DNA from: Mycolicibacterium poriferae
Lineage (GTDB): Bacteria > Actinomycetota > Actinomycetes > Mycobacteriales > Mycobacteriaceae
DNA length: 64,000 nucleotides
Assembly (NCBI RefSeq): GCF_010728325.1
Contig: NZ_AP022570.1
Span: 3,596,001 to 3,660,000, forward strand
Reading direction: 5' to 3'
Under the pieces are notes generated by a model. The model did not search any database, was not told the DNA's origin, and saw only the letters and a program-made list of their open reading frames with translations. Shown here one piece after another: positions 26,216 through 35,503 of this stretch. Position 1 is the stretch's first letter, and each line of letters opens with the position of its first letter. A program made the translations under genes and the position numbers.

Positions 26216-27535
26216 TCAGCGCACCGGCGACCAGGTCACCGGCAATCTCTTGATGCCGTCGATGAAGGCCGAGTGCAACCGGTCCGGCTCCTCCACGGCG
26301 TGAATATCGGGGACGCGCCGATGCAACTCTTCGAACGCCACGGTGATCTCCCGGCGCGCCAGATTGGCACCGAGACAGAAATGTGCGCCGCCGCCACCGA
26401 ATCCGACGTGCGGGTTGGGTTGACGCCGCACGTCGAACAACCAGGGGTCGGCGAACTTCGACTCGTCGCGGTTGGCCGAGCCGTACCACAGGGTGAGCTT
26501 GTCGCCCTCGGCGATGCGGGCTCCGCCCAATTCGACGTCGCGCGTGGCGGTTCGACGCATGTATGCCACCGGCGAGGCCCACCGCACGATCTCCTCCACC
26601 GCGGTCGGCGCCACCCCGGCGTAGTCGGACCACCAGATGTCGCGCTGCTCGGGATAGCGGCTGAGCGCCAACACGCCGTGGCTGATCGCGTTGCGGGTGG
26701 TCTCGTTGCCGGCCACCACCAACAGGATGAAAAACGACGCCACCTCGGCGGACGTCAGTCGTTCGCCGTCGAGTTCTGCCTGCACGAGGGCCGTGGTGAG
26801 GTCCTCGGCGGGTGAGTCTCGGCGGGCGTCGGCCAGGTCCGTCGCATACGCGCCGATCGCCATTGCCACCGAAGCGAATTCATCGAAGTCGGTCGCGATG
26901 TCCGGATCACCGAAGCCGAGGATGACGTTCGTCCAGTGAAAGACGCGCTGGTGATCGGCCTCGGGGATGCCCATCATGTCGCAGATGATCTGCAGCGGCA
27001 GCGGGCCGGCGAAGTCGGCGACGATCTCGCCGCTGCCGTCGGGATGCGCGGCCACCATCTCGTCGACCAGTCGACGCGCCCGCACCCGCACCGAGTCCTC
27101 GATCAGGGACAACACACGCGGGGTGAACGCGCTGCGCACGATGTTGCGCAACCGGGTGTGGCGGGGATCGTCCATCGCGATCATCGATCCGAAGTACTCC
27201 GCGAGTTCCGGCGTCTGGTCCCCGACGGTGATGCCCAACGCCGAGCTGAACAACTCCGGGTGGCGGCTGGCATAGAACACGTCGTCGTGCCGGGTGACCG
27301 CCCAGTGGCCTGCGACCGGGGCGTCGTTGTCGACGACGTAGGACTCGTGAAACGACACCGGGGCTTCGCGGCGGAGGGTCGTGAACGCGCCGTCCCGGTA
27401 GTCGTCGTCGAATCCCCAGAAGTCCCACGAGCCGAGATCGATCTCGGCCAACGGCACGGCCGGCGGCGCGATTCCGTTGGGGCGGACGAGAGGTCCTGCC
27501 TGCGAGTCTGGTCGCGAGTCTGTACTCGAACTCAT
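26216..27535 (-). CDS. cyp124: Cytochrome P450 CYP124 (methyl-branched lipid/sterol omega-hydroxylase)
   Basis: A 439-residue P450 that closely follows what I remember of M. tuberculosis CYP124 (Rv2266), including EIDLGSWDFW, the DQTPELAEYFGSMI stretch, PLPLQIICDMMGIP, the I-helix AGNETT, EEIVRWASPV (ExxR) and the haem loop FGGGGAHFCLGANLA with Cys387. CYP124 oxidises the terminal methyl of methyl-branched lipids and of cholesterol-type side chains. A small conserved gene lies 17 bases upstream in the same direction. No ferredoxin gene is adjacent, so it must use electron donors encoded elsewhere. No KstR box was seen at this start. Confidence 0.93.
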   Translation of the reverse strand: MSSSTDSRPDSQAGPLVRPNGIAPPAVPLAEIDLGSWDFWGFDDDYRDGAFTTLRREAPVSFHESYVVDNDAPVAGHWAVTRHDDVFYASRHPELFSSALGITVGDQTPELAEYFGSMIAMDDPRHTRLRNIVRSAFTPRVLSLIEDSVRVRARRLVDEMVAAHPDGSGEIVADFAGPLPLQIICDMMGIPEADHQRVFHWTNVILGFGDPDIATDFDEFASVAMAIGAYATDLADARRDSPAEDLTTALVQAELDGERLTSAEVASFFILLVVAGNETTRNAISHGVLALSRYPEQRDIWWSDYAGVAPTAVEEIVRWASPVAYMRRTATRDVELGGARIAEGDKLTLWYGSANRDESKFADPWLFDVRRQPNPHVGFGGGGAHFCLGANLARREITVAFEELHRRVPDIHAVEEPDRLHSAFIDGIKRLPVTWSPVR

Positions 27536-27552
27536 GCAGCCCCAGCGTAGCC

Positions 27553-27954
27553 TCACGGCGCGGCTTCATGCCCCTTTCTGCCGTGGGTGCGACGCTTTTC
27601 CTTCAGCCGCGCCTCGTGCAGGTGACGCGCGCCGTCGGTCAGCTCCTCGCGCAACCGGCGCTCGTGGTCCCGGAACAGCGACCAGTAGGTGTCGTCGAAT
27701 TCCTCCACCACCTGGAAGGTCCACCGTCCCTCGATCACGTTGTGCCCGATCAGTTCCGTTTCGATGCGCTCCGCCGCGTCCACGTGGCCCGCGTCCCGCA
27801 GCGCGTCGGACGCATCACCCAGCAGCAGGTCGGCGTGGCCGATCAGCTGGTGGAACGAGTAGAGGTGCCCCCGCGCGCGCTCGACGAACTCGAGCGCCTC
27901 GGTCACCTTGCCGACGGCATCGACGGTTCCGTTGTCTTCACCGTTGTCGCTCAT
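27553..27954 (-). CDS. Conserved hypothetical protein upstream of cyp124
   Basis: A 133-residue, mostly helical, charged protein (VTEALEFVERARGHLYSFHQLIGHADLLLGDA..., basic C-terminus KEKRRTHGRKGHEAAP). No domain recognised. Its stop is 17 bases before the cyp124 start, so the two are probably co-transcribed. Codon use and composition are ordinary for the window. Confidence 0.7.
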   Translation of the reverse strand: MSDNGEDNGTVDAVGKVTEALEFVERARGHLYSFHQLIGHADLLLGDASDALRDAGHVDAAERIETELIGHNVIEGRWTFQVVEEFDDTYWSLFRDHERRLREELTDGARHLHEARLKEKRRTHGRKGHEAAP

Positions 27955-28053
27955 GTCGGCGAAATACCCGCGCCATCACCCCACCAACCGCGCCGGCAGA
28001 TCCGTCAGGGTGGGGTCACGATTGCCCGGTCACGCCGGTGGTCGGGCCGGCAG

Positions 28054-28509
28054 TCACGCTTCCACGACCGCCTTGATCCGCTCCAGCGTCTTGCGCATGT
28101 CACGCAGGTTGCGGCGCCGCCGGAGCTGGCCGCCGAACACCGAGTACAGCGACATCAGCGGACTCGCGTTGAGCTGGAACGACTCGGTGACGTCGGTGCG
28201 TCCCTGCGCGGGTGTCAACCGGTAATGCCAGTTGTTCACCGCCCGATCGCCGACAAGGACCTCGAACCCGAACTCCCGGCCGGGTTCACAGGCCGTCACG
28301 CGGCACGTCGTCCAGTACACGGGGCCGATCTCGTTGCGCCGCACATGCCCGCGGAACTTCGCGCCGAGCGTCGGGCCGGTCGCACCGTCGAGCCACTCGG
28401 CCTCGAACGTTTCCGGCGAGTACCGACCGATGTTGCGGATATCGGTGATCACCTCCCAGATCTGCTCGGCCGACGCTGTCATCGTCACCGTGACGGCTCC
28501 CCGCATCAC
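28054..28509 (-). CDS. SRPBCC (polyketide cyclase/START-like) protein
   Basis: A 151-residue protein with the SRPBCC fold: N-terminal strand and helix VTMTASAEQIWEVITDIRNIGRYSPE, a central beta-sheet (WTTCRVTACEPGREFGFEV), and a long C-terminal helix. Such proteins bind hydrophobic ligands; mycobacteria carry many. Start is one of two consecutive Mets. Four tandem 16-bp repeats lie 25-88 bases upstream in the promoter region. Confidence 0.78.
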   Translation of the reverse strand: MMRGAVTVTMTASAEQIWEVITDIRNIGRYSPETFEAEWLDGATGPTLGAKFRGHVRRNEIGPVYWTTCRVTACEPGREFGFEVLVGDRAVNNWHYRLTPAQGRTDVTESFQLNASPLMSLYSVFGGQLRRRRNLRDMRKTLERIKAVVEA

Positions 28510-28533
28510 CGCACTCCTTTCTGCTCCGTCCGC

Positions 28534-28597
28534 GACGGAGTCTGTTCGTGACCGAGTCTGTTCGTGACCGACTCTGTTCGTGACCGACTCTGTCCGT
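28534..28597. repeat. Four tandem 16-bp repeats upstream of SRPBCC gene
   Basis: Units of the type GACCGAGTCTGTTCGT repeat four times without gaps; the copies differ from each other at one to three bases. The array sits between the SRPBCC start and the end of the serine hydrolase gene. Confidence 0.88.
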
Positions 28598-28685
28598 CAC
28601 GGGGCCACCTCGTCACCGTCACAGCTTTGCGCACAACCACATCACCGCACCGCGTTCTGATCTGTCCCGGCCTTGCCCGTCCACC

Positions 28686-29864
28686 TCATTCGATGCGGTA
28701 GACGTGCTCGGGAGTCAGTTCCGTGGTGATCGCGGTCGCCAGCAGTGTCCCCGGATCCTTCCCCTCGAACGGGATGTCGGTGTTGATGAGAATGACGAGC
28801 GTGGTCTGCGCGGCGGGCAGGTACACCGCGACGGTCTGATAGCCCGGCAGGCTGCCGTTGTGACCGATCCACCCGCCCAGATTGAACAGACCGAGCCCAT
28901 AGCCGTCCGGCGGGCTCTGCCCCGGTAACGCCACCGTCTGCAGCCGCTGTTCCTGCATCTGACGGGTCAGCAGCTTCCCCGTCGCGAGGGCCGGCGCCCA
29001 GATCCGCAGGTCGTCGAGCGTGGAGATCATCGCTCCGGCCGCCCACGCCCACGACGGATTCCACTCCGTGGCGGTGGTTTCGCCGCCATCGGGGGTCTGT
29101 GTCGTATAGCCCTCGGCGTGCGGGTCGGGGAAGGCGCCGCCGGAGGGAAAGCTGGTCTGGGACATGCCCAGAGGTTCGAGGATGTGGTGGCCGATGTGCT
29201 CGCCGAGCGGTCGGCCACCGACCTGCTCGACCACCAGCCCCAACAGCACGGTGTTGGTGTTGCTGTACTGGACGCCCTGTCCGGGGGCGAACGCGACCGG
29301 CTGGGAGAAGGCGTAGCTGAGCAGTTCCTCGGGGGTGAAGGAGCGCTGCGGGTCGGCGAACAACGCCTGCTGGAACTGCGGATCGGCCGAGTAGTTGGCC
29401 AGGCCGCTGCGCATGCCGGCGAGTTGCCGCAGCGTGATGGTGTCGCCGTTGGGCACGTCGGGCACATAATCGGCGATCGTGTCGTCCAGGTCCACGCGAC
29501 CCTGGTCGGCCAGCTGCAATACCGCGGTGACGGTGAACGTCTTGGTCAGACTGCCTATCCGGCTGTAGAAGCCCGTCTTCATCGGCGCCCGCGTCTTCTT
29601 GTCGGCCACCCCGAACGCCCGGACGTAATCCCCGCCCGGACCCCAGATCCCGACAATGGCACCGGGAATCCCGGCCTCGGTCATCACCCGCTCGACGGCC
29701 GCGTCGAGGCGGTTCGTGACGTCGGCGGCCATCGTCGCCGCAGGCGCAGGACTCGCCTGCGAGGACGTTTCGGGCAGCGGTTCCTCGACCGGCCCCGCGC
29801 AACCCACCACGGTCAACAGCACCGTGCAGAGGAGGGACAGCGCGCGAAGGATCATCGCGTTCAC
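28686..29864 (-). CDS. Lipoprotein serine hydrolase (beta-lactamase/DD-peptidase fold)
   Basis: A 392-residue class-C-like serine hydrolase. SxxK is Ser105-Leu-Thr-Lys108, the YxN motif is in QYSNTN, and the third motif appears as GHNGSLPG. The N-terminus is a lipoprotein signal with lipobox VVGC (Cys22), so the enzyme is anchored outside the membrane. In mycobacteria related proteins (LpqK, LipD-type) act as esterases or D,D-peptidases. Two closely spaced start Mets (1 and 4) are equivalent. The gap to the SRPBCC gene is occupied by repeats. Confidence 0.85.
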   Translation of the reverse strand: MNAMILRALSLLCTVLLTVVGCAGPVEEPLPETSSQASPAPAATMAADVTNRLDAAVERVMTEAGIPGAIVGIWGPGGDYVRAFGVADKKTRAPMKTGFYSRIGSLTKTFTVTAVLQLADQGRVDLDDTIADYVPDVPNGDTITLRQLAGMRSGLANYSADPQFQQALFADPQRSFTPEELLSYAFSQPVAFAPGQGVQYSNTNTVLLGLVVEQVGGRPLGEHIGHHILEPLGMSQTSFPSGGAFPDPHAEGYTTQTPDGGETTATEWNPSWAWAAGAMISTLDDLRIWAPALATGKLLTRQMQEQRLQTVALPGQSPPDGYGLGLFNLGGWIGHNGSLPGYQTVAVYLPAAQTTLVILINTDIPFEGKDPGTLLATAITTELTPEHVYRIE

Positions 29865-29907
29865 AGTATTCGTCCCGGCAAGCCGCCGGCCGCGGATGGT
29901 TGTGCCG

Positions 29908-30129
29908 TCAGCGGTCGAAGTCGGCGTCGTAGTCCGGGTCGTCCGGCACGTCCATCGACTGCTCGATCAGATCGGCTTCATTGGCCTGCCAGTCCCGGTC
30001 GGCTGAGACACGCTCGGCGTCGGGCCATGACTGCTGATCGGAGTCGTCGACCGGAGTGCGCTGCTCGGCCACATCAGCTTCAGGCGCCTCCGGTGCGTCA
30101 CCGAATTGGCTGCGGTCAGGTGTCGTCAT
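29908..30129 (-). CDS. Small acidic protein
   Basis: A 73-residue strongly acidic, probably disordered protein (PDDPDYDADFDR at the end; many Asp/Glu) beginning MTTPDRSQFGD, with a GGAAGGA sequence eight bases upstream of the ATG. The good ribosome site and mycobacterium-like composition support a real gene. No domain or function recognised. Confidence 0.65.
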   Translation of the reverse strand: MTTPDRSQFGDAPEAPEADVAEQRTPVDDSDQQSWPDAERVSADRDWQANEADLIEQSMDVPDDPDYDADFDR

Positions 30130-30560
30130 CAGCGTTCCTTCCAGCGATCAGTGACGGGTGTGCGCCTCCACGATAGGCGCGCCCGGCCGGATACCCTCGC
30201 GTGTGCCCGGCTGTACCGCTGCCCGCCGGTTGTCTCGAAACGTTCTCCAGCACGGCTGTACCGGCTGCTCGCTGGTCGTCTCCGAACGGGGGCCCGCACG
30301 GCTGTCGCCCGCCACGCCGTTGACCGGGTAGACGGACCTCGCGGTGACCACCACGGTGCGGCGGCCCGTGTCCCGGTTTCGGCCGGCGAGGGTCCCAGGC
30401 GGTCGGCGCCCTACGTTGCTGGTCTGCTGGTCAGGAAGATTGACTGGTCCAGGTGACTGTCGGGTACTGTGCGTAAACTGCCATGACGACAAGACCGGCC
30501 CTCGAACCCGGGCGGGGCCGGCGGACAACACCAGATCCCAGAATCCTGAAGGCGTGCACT
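30130..30560. other. 430-bp non-coding stretch before the mycolate methyltransferase
   Basis: No convincing gene. It contains degenerate direct repeats at 30208-30318 (three CGGCTGTACCG-like starts spaced 45 and 46 bp) and the promoter region of the methyltransferase. Open frames here have no codon bias of their own. Confidence 0.55.
30208..30318. repeat. Degenerate 45/46-bp direct repeats
   Basis: Copies begin at 30208, 30253 and 30299 with CGGCTGTACCG or a one-base variant and continue with GC-rich CTG(C/T)...TCGTCTC sequence; the third copy is partial. Confidence 0.6.
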
Positions 30561-31445
30561 TTGCCAGATACAACGAACGGCGCCCCGGGGCTGCAACCCC
30601 ATTTCGAGGACGTCCAGTCGCACTACGACTTGTCCGACGACTTCTACCGGCTGTTTCTCGATCCCACGCAGACCTACAGCTGCGCATATTTCGAGCGCGA
30701 CGACATGACGCTCGAAGAGGCCCAGATCGCCAAGATCGACCTGTCGCTCGGAAAGCTGGGGCTGCAGCCGGGCATGACCCTGCTCGACATCGGCTGCGGT
30801 TGGGGCACCACCCTGATGCGCGCCCTGGAGAAGTACGACGTCAACGTCGTCGGACTCACGTTGAGCCGCAACCAGAAGGCCCACGTCCAGAAACGTTTCG
30901 ACGAGTCGAGCAGCCCCCGTTCGAAGAGGGTTCTGCTGCAGGGCTGGGAGCAGTTCGACGAGCCCGTCGACCGCATCGTGTCCATCGGCGCGTTCGAGCA
31001 CTTCGGCCGGGACCGCTACGACGAGTTCTTCAAGATGACCCACCGGGTACTTCCCGACGACGGCGTCATGCTGTTGCACACCATCATCAAGCCCACCGAT
31101 CAGGAGTTCGCAGACCGCGGACTGAAGCTGACGATGAGCTTGGTGCGGTTCTCGAAGTTCATCATGGACGAGATCTTCCCGGGTGGTGACCTGCCCAAGC
31201 CGACCACCGTCGCTGAGCACGCCGAGAAGGCCGGCTTCCGGCTGACCCGCGAACAGCGGCTCCGCGAGCACTACGCCAAGACACTCGACATCTGGGCCGA
31301 GGCACTGCAGAAACGCGAGGACGAAGCGGTGCAGATCCAGTCCCGCGAGGTCTACGACCGCTACATGAAGTATCTGACCTGCTGTGCGGATCTGTTCCGG
31401 GACGGCTACACCGACATCTGTCAGTTCACCCTCGCCAAGAGCTGA
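30561..31445 (+). CDS. Mycolic-acid cyclopropane synthase/methyltransferase (CmaA/MmaA family)
   Basis: About 294 residues from the TTG at 30561, which restores the family N-terminus ([28 protein letters not shown]) with GAAGG upstream. The SAM site [19 protein letters not shown], the [23 protein letters not shown] segment and the C-terminal [26 protein letters not shown] are characteristic of enzymes that cyclopropanate or methylate meromycolate double bonds. It most resembles CmaA1 among those I remember; closest paralogue cannot be decided without alignment. A longer reading from 30483 adds a basic tail with no family counterpart. Confidence 0.92.
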   Translation: MPDTTNGAPGLQPHFEDVQSHYDLSDDFYRLFLDPTQTYSCAYFERDDMTLEEAQIAKIDLSLGKLGLQPGMTLLDIGCGWGTTLMRALEKYDVNVVGLTLSRNQKAHVQKRFDESSSPRSKRVLLQGWEQFDEPVDRIVSIGAFEHFGRDRYDEFFKMTHRVLPDDGVMLLHTIIKPTDQEFADRGLKLTMSLVRFSKFIMDEIFPGGDLPKPTTVAEHAEKAGFRLTREQRLREHYAKTLDIWAEALQKREDEAVQIQSREVYDRYMKYLTCCADLFRDGYTDICQFTLAKS

Positions 31446-31592
31446 GTCGCCGAGCGACAGCGCCGAGCGATCCGGCCGCAACAGGCCGGCCGAAGTCGGG
31501 GCAGCGGGCCCACCGGTGAGACTGAGTCGGCCAAGGTGCGGGCAGCAGACCCTGCCGATAGGACGTAGCCCGCACGGTGGAGCAGCGGTGCC

Positions 31593-32633
31593 CTACCGGT
31601 AGGACCGGGCCGGCTGGCCCGGGTCGGCGCCGCCGGCGTCGCGACGGCGAGCCGCCATCCCTGCGAGCGCCTCGAAGACCACCCGGTGGGCGGCGTTGAC
31701 CGTCAGTTCGGCGTGGTCGTAGGCGGGGGCCACCTCGACCACGTCGACTCCGACGACGTCGTGCTCGAGGCACAGTTGCCGCACCATCCGCAGCAGGTCT
31801 GCGCTGGTGATGCCGCCCGGCTCCGGGGTGCCGGTACCCGGCGCGTGGGCCGGATCGAGCACGTCGATATCGACGGAGACGTACAGCTTGTCGGCCTTCG
31901 CGAGCGCCTCGGCGACGGCGTCGCGCATGACCTCCTTGAAGCCGCGCTCCCAGATCTCCTGCATCGTGTGCCACGTCATGCGTTGCTCGAGCATCCACTC
32001 GAACGTGTCCTGCGGAGGCCAGTAACCGCGCAGCCCGACCTGTACGAAGTGCGAACCCGGCACCGCGCCCGACTCGATCAGCCGCCGCATCGGTGTGCCG
32101 TGTGACGCCAGGTTGCCTTCGATCTCGTCGGCGGTGTCGGCGTGGGCGTCGAAGTGGACGATGCCCACGTTGCCGTAACCGTGGACGTCGGCCACCGCAG
32201 TCGCGGCCGGCCACGTGATCGAATGGTCGCCACCGAGGATCACCGGGACGATGCCCCGCGAGGCGATCGCGTGCACGCGTTCGCGGATGTTGGCATGCGA
32301 GACCTCGGTCTGCCCGTGGGGACAGTACGCATCACCGAAGTCGACAACCTCGAGCCAGTCGAAGATCTCCAACCCGAGGTCCATGTGGTAGGTGCCCGGT
32401 TCATAGGCGGTGGCACGGATCGCGCGCGGCCCGAAGCGCGCTCCGGGCCGGTTGGTGGTCGCGATGTCGAACGGCGCCCCCACGATGGCAACGTCGGGCC
32501 GCCAGGCGTCCAGCTGGTCGGCCTCGGTGAGGAAAGGGCGGTGCCCGAATGACGCCACCCCGGCGTAGGCCAGCTCCAGCTGTTCGATCATTCCCGGCGG
32601 CAGCTCGCGACGATGACCGTGATCATGGCCCAT
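31593..32633 (-). CDS. Ureohydrolase (agmatinase/arginase family)
   Basis: A 346-residue manganese ureohydrolase. Ligand motifs are GGDHSITWP, DAHADT and SVDIDVLDPAHAPGTGTPEPGG. The family hydrolyses guanidino compounds to urea plus an amine (agmatine, guanidinobutyrate, guanidinopropionate or arginine); the last motif resembles agmatinase-like enzymes more than arginase. The His-rich start MGHDHGHRRE is notable. It is preceded 16 bases upstream by a thioesterase on the same strand. Substrate not resolved. Confidence 0.85.
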   Translation of the reverse strand: MGHDHGHRRELPPGMIEQLELAYAGVASFGHRPFLTEADQLDAWRPDVAIVGAPFDIATTNRPGARFGPRAIRATAYEPGTYHMDLGLEIFDWLEVVDFGDAYCPHGQTEVSHANIRERVHAIASRGIVPVILGGDHSITWPAATAVADVHGYGNVGIVHFDAHADTADEIEGNLASHGTPMRRLIESGAVPGSHFVQVGLRGYWPPQDTFEWMLEQRMTWHTMQEIWERGFKEVMRDAVAEALAKADKLYVSVDIDVLDPAHAPGTGTPEPGGITSADLLRMVRQLCLEHDVVGVDVVEVAPAYDHAELTVNAAHRVVFEALAGMAARRRDAGGADPGQPARSYR

Positions 32634-32649
32634 CGTCTGACCGTACCGG

Positions 32650-33072
32650 TCAGTCGCCCGCGGGACCGGTCAAAGCGGCGCGCAGGTGCGCCGGCAGCGG
32701 GCGTTTCGTCCAGTCCTCGGTGGACACCACGACGTAGACGTTGTGGCCGCGCACCGCGACACGTTCCTCGGATCCGGCGGACGCGCTCGACACGTCGAAG
32801 CCGATCGTGAAACTCGTCGTGCCCACCCGGGTGCACCTCGCGGTGACCCGCACCTCGTCGCGCCAACGCACCGAGGCCACGAAGTCGATCTCGCTGTGCA
32901 CGACCTGGAAGTCGTAGCCCGCGGACATCAGCTGCGGGTACGTCACCCCGATGTGGTCCAGGTAGCCCGTGCACGCCTCATCGAACCAGGTCAGATAGTG
33001 CCCGTTGAACACCACGCCCTGCTGGTCGATCTCGGCGTAGCGCGGGACGACAGGCAGCGAGAACGTGCGCAC
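32650..33072 (-). CDS. YbgC/FadM-like 4HBT thioesterase
   Basis: A 140-residue hotdog thioesterase. The N-terminal signature RYAEIDQQGVVFNGHYLTWFDEA contains the Asp of 4-hydroxybenzoyl-CoA-type enzymes. It probably hydrolyses short or aromatic acyl-CoAs. It is the first gene of a two-gene unit with the ureohydrolase and diverges from the PLP enzyme across only 41 bases. Confidence 0.85.
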   Translation of the reverse strand: MRTFSLPVVPRYAEIDQQGVVFNGHYLTWFDEACTGYLDHIGVTYPQLMSAGYDFQVVHSEIDFVASVRWRDEVRVTARCTRVGTTSFTIGFDVSSASAGSEERVAVRGHNVYVVVSTEDWTKRPLPAHLRAALTGPAGD

Positions 33073-33113
33073 CTGGATGACCCTAGCGCCCGGGCGCAGG
33101 CGAGAATGCCACC

Positions 33114-34064
33114 GTGGAACTGGTCACGATCGACGACATCCGGACCGCGGCCCGGCAGGTGGCGGGCCATGTGGTGCGCACGCCGCTGCTGGAGGCTTCG
33201 TGGGGCGATCCCGATCGCCCGCTGTGGGTCAAGCCGGAGAGTCTGCAACCCATCGGCGCCTTCAAAGTCCGCGGCGCGTTCAATGCGATCGGAGCACTGA
33301 TCGCCGGTTCCGACCCGGTGAGCGGCGTGGTCGCCTATTCGAGCGGCAATCACGCCCAGGCGGTGGCCTACGCCGCGGCAATATATGGGTTGCCCGCGCA
33401 CATCGTGATGCCCGAGGAGACCCCGGCGGTCAAAATCGACGCGACGCGTCGGCACGGCGCCCGGGTCGTGCTGTGTGCCGCCGGCCAACGAGAGATCGTC
33501 GCCGAGCAGGTGGCCGCGGAGACCGGTGCGGTGATGATCCCGCCGTTCGACCATCCCGGTGTCATCGCCGGTCAGGGCACGATCGGGCTCGAGATCGCGG
33601 AGGACCTGCCCGAGGTGCGCTCGGTGTTCGTGCCCGTCAGCGGCGGGGGACTGGCCTCCGGCATCGGCACCGCGATCAAGGCCCTGTGCCCGCGGGCCGT
33701 GGTGATCGGGGTGGAGCCCGAGCTGGCTGCCGACACCGCCGAGGGACTGGCCCAGGGCCGGCGCGTGGACTGGCCCATCACCGACCGGAACCGGACGATC
33801 GCCGACGGTCTGCGCTCACAACCGTCGGAGCTGACGTTCGCGCACCTACAGAATGTGCTCGACGAGATCGTTACTGTCTCCGAAGCCGAAATCCGTTCCG
33901 GCGTGCGCGAGTTGGCGTTTCGGGCCCGCCTGGTCGCGGAGCCCAGCGGCGCGGTGGCGCTCGCCGGTTATCGCAAGGTTGCCGCACCCGCCGGACCGGC
34001 CGTGGTGATCCTGTCCGGCGGGAACGTCGCACCGGAGATGCTCGGCCAGATTCTGTCCGGCTGA
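33114..34064 (+). CDS. Fold-type II PLP enzyme (threonine dehydratase/serine racemase-like)
   Basis: A 316-residue PLP enzyme starting at GTG. Lys51 in GAFKVRGAFNA is the Schiff-base lysine, SSGNHAQAVA and the glycine loop VSGGGLASG bind cofactor and phosphate. There is no C-terminal ACT regulatory domain, so it is a catabolic-type threonine/serine dehydratase or a serine racemase homologue rather than biosynthetic IlvA. Single gene, divergent from the thioesterase. Confidence 0.85.
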   Translation: MELVTIDDIRTAARQVAGHVVRTPLLEASWGDPDRPLWVKPESLQPIGAFKVRGAFNAIGALIAGSDPVSGVVAYSSGNHAQAVAYAAAIYGLPAHIVMPEETPAVKIDATRRHGARVVLCAAGQREIVAEQVAAETGAVMIPPFDHPGVIAGQGTIGLEIAEDLPEVRSVFVPVSGGGLASGIGTAIKALCPRAVVIGVEPELAADTAEGLAQGRRVDWPITDRNRTIADGLRSQPSELTFAHLQNVLDEIVTVSEAEIRSGVRELAFRARLVAEPSGAVALAGYRKVAAPAGPAVVILSGGNVAPEMLGQILSG

Positions 34065-34177
34065 GCCCGCTCGTTTGACAGGTGTGCAATGCGGCCCCGG
34101 CCCCGGGTAGGGTCACCGGGATCGCGTCGCACGGCCCGCCGGAAGGCTGCGCTGTGGACGCCGTGAAGGAGTTTGTG

Positions 34178-35503
34178 GTGAACGCAGTACTGGGCCTGTC
34201 CGTAACGCCGTCAGCGGTCGGTGTGGCCATTCTGGACGGGTCGGTCGACGGCCGCGAGACGTGGGAAGTTCGACCGACGAGCGCGGAGCGGACTCCGATC
34301 GAAGCCGTCGCCGTGGTGCGGCGGGCGGAACAGCTGCTCGCCGGACGGGGCCGCCACGTGCAGTCGATCAGCGTGACGTGGAGTGACGAGGCCCGTGCCG
34401 ATGCGGCGGCGCTGGTCGACACGCTGGCCGAATCCGGTCTTTCGAATATCGTCGAGGTGCGTCTGCCGGCGGCCGCCGATGCGCTGGCGCGCGAAATCGC
34501 CGAGAGTGCGCATTACTCGACGACCGCGGTCTGCCTGGTCGAACCCGGTCAACTCGTCGCGCTGGTGGTGAATTCCGCTGACGGCGCAGCGCAGACCGCG
34601 GTCAACCACAGCGCGGTCACCGAAGACGACTTGAGCGAATGGCTGAGCATCGTGTTCACCAAGGCTGACCGCACGCCGGACGCGCTCGTGCTGGTGGGGT
34701 CGGCGGAGGACCTGGACGGGCTGGCGCCCGCCCTGCAGGAGGCACTGAAGATTCCGGTGCTCGTGCCCGCCGAGGCGGCCCTGGCTCTGGCCCGAGGCGC
34801 AGCCCTCGCCGGCGCACCGTTGACCTGCCTGGGGATGTGGGCTCAACCCGATCCCGGGGAGGCCGGCACATCGACGCGCCGGTCCCGTTCGCTTCACCCG
34901 GCAACCCCTGCGGCCATGCTCGCCGCGGGGACGGTCGCGTTCGTCGCCTCGGCGTCGGCCGCGCTGGCGCTGCAGTTCACCGCAGCGGACGCCGCACCGG
35001 CCGACGTGACCCGTCCGTCGGCGCAGACGACCGCGGCCCTCACCCGTTCCGCGCCGGCGGAGCGTCCACCGGTGACCGCGCCCGCCCCGCAGATGCGCCC
35101 GCCGTTGTCCGGCGAGGCGGTCGGTTCCGCACCGATCGCCGAAGCTGCACCGATCGTCGAAGCTGCCGGGCAGATTGGGGAAGCCGCCGCACCCATCGGT
35201 GAGGCACCGCCCGTTGTCGAGCCGGCGCCCGCTCCAGAGTCAGCACCTGTTCTGGAGTCGGCTCCCGTCTTCGAGGCGGCCCCGGTGGAGTTGCCGGTCG
35301 CCCAGCCTCCGGCCGAGCCGCCTCTGGCGCCTGTCCCGTCCGCCACGCCGCCGGAGATGATCCCCCCACCGGTGCCCGAACAGGAGCCCGGGCTCATGCA
35401 ACGCATCCGCGACCGGCTGGCCGGAATCGGCAACGACGACGCCGCGCCGCCACCCCCCGCACCGGTTCCCGTGCCACCTGGCGCCCCGACGCCACCGCAA
35501 TAG
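34178..35503 (+). CDS. DUF7159-like mycobacterial protein with Pro/Ala-rich C-terminus
   Basis: A 441-residue protein. The start is the GTG at 34178, six bases after AAGGAG, giving the family opening VNAVLGLSVTPSAVGVAILDG. Residues 1-245 look like an actin/ASKHA-related fold (repeated GxxVGVA, TAVCLVEPG), then a hydrophobic helix (AAMLAAGTVAFVASASAALAL) and a 180-residue Pro/Ala/Glu tail with repeated APIAEAAP and PAPESAPV. This family is essentially restricted to mycobacteria and of unknown function. The last codons and stop are the first copy of a 32-bp tandem array. Confidence 0.75.
   Translation: MNAVLGLSVTPSAVGVAILDGSVDGRETWEVRPTSAERTPIEAVAVVRRAEQLLAGRGRHVQSISVTWSDEARADAAALVDTLAESGLSNIVEVRLPAAADALAREIAESAHYSTTAVCLVEPGQLVALVVNSADGAAQTAVNHSAVTEDDLSEWLSIVFTKADRTPDALVLVGSAEDLDGLAPALQEALKIPVLVPAEAALALARGAALAGAPLTCLGMWAQPDPGEAGTSTRRSRSLHPATPAAMLAAGTVAFVASASAALALQFTAADAAPADVTRPSAQTTAALTRSAPAERPPVTAPAPQMRPPLSGEAVGSAPIAEAAPIVEAAGQIGEAAAPIGEAPPVVEPAPAPESAPVLESAPVFEAAPVELPVAQPPAEPPLAPVPSATPPEMIPPPVPEQEPGLMQRIRDRLAGIGNDDAAPPPPAPVPVPPGAPTPPQ

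Noticed and set aside
30106..30456. 116-codon frame before the mycolate methyltransferase
   Set aside because: Starts inside the small acidic gene on the other strand and crosses degenerate repeats.
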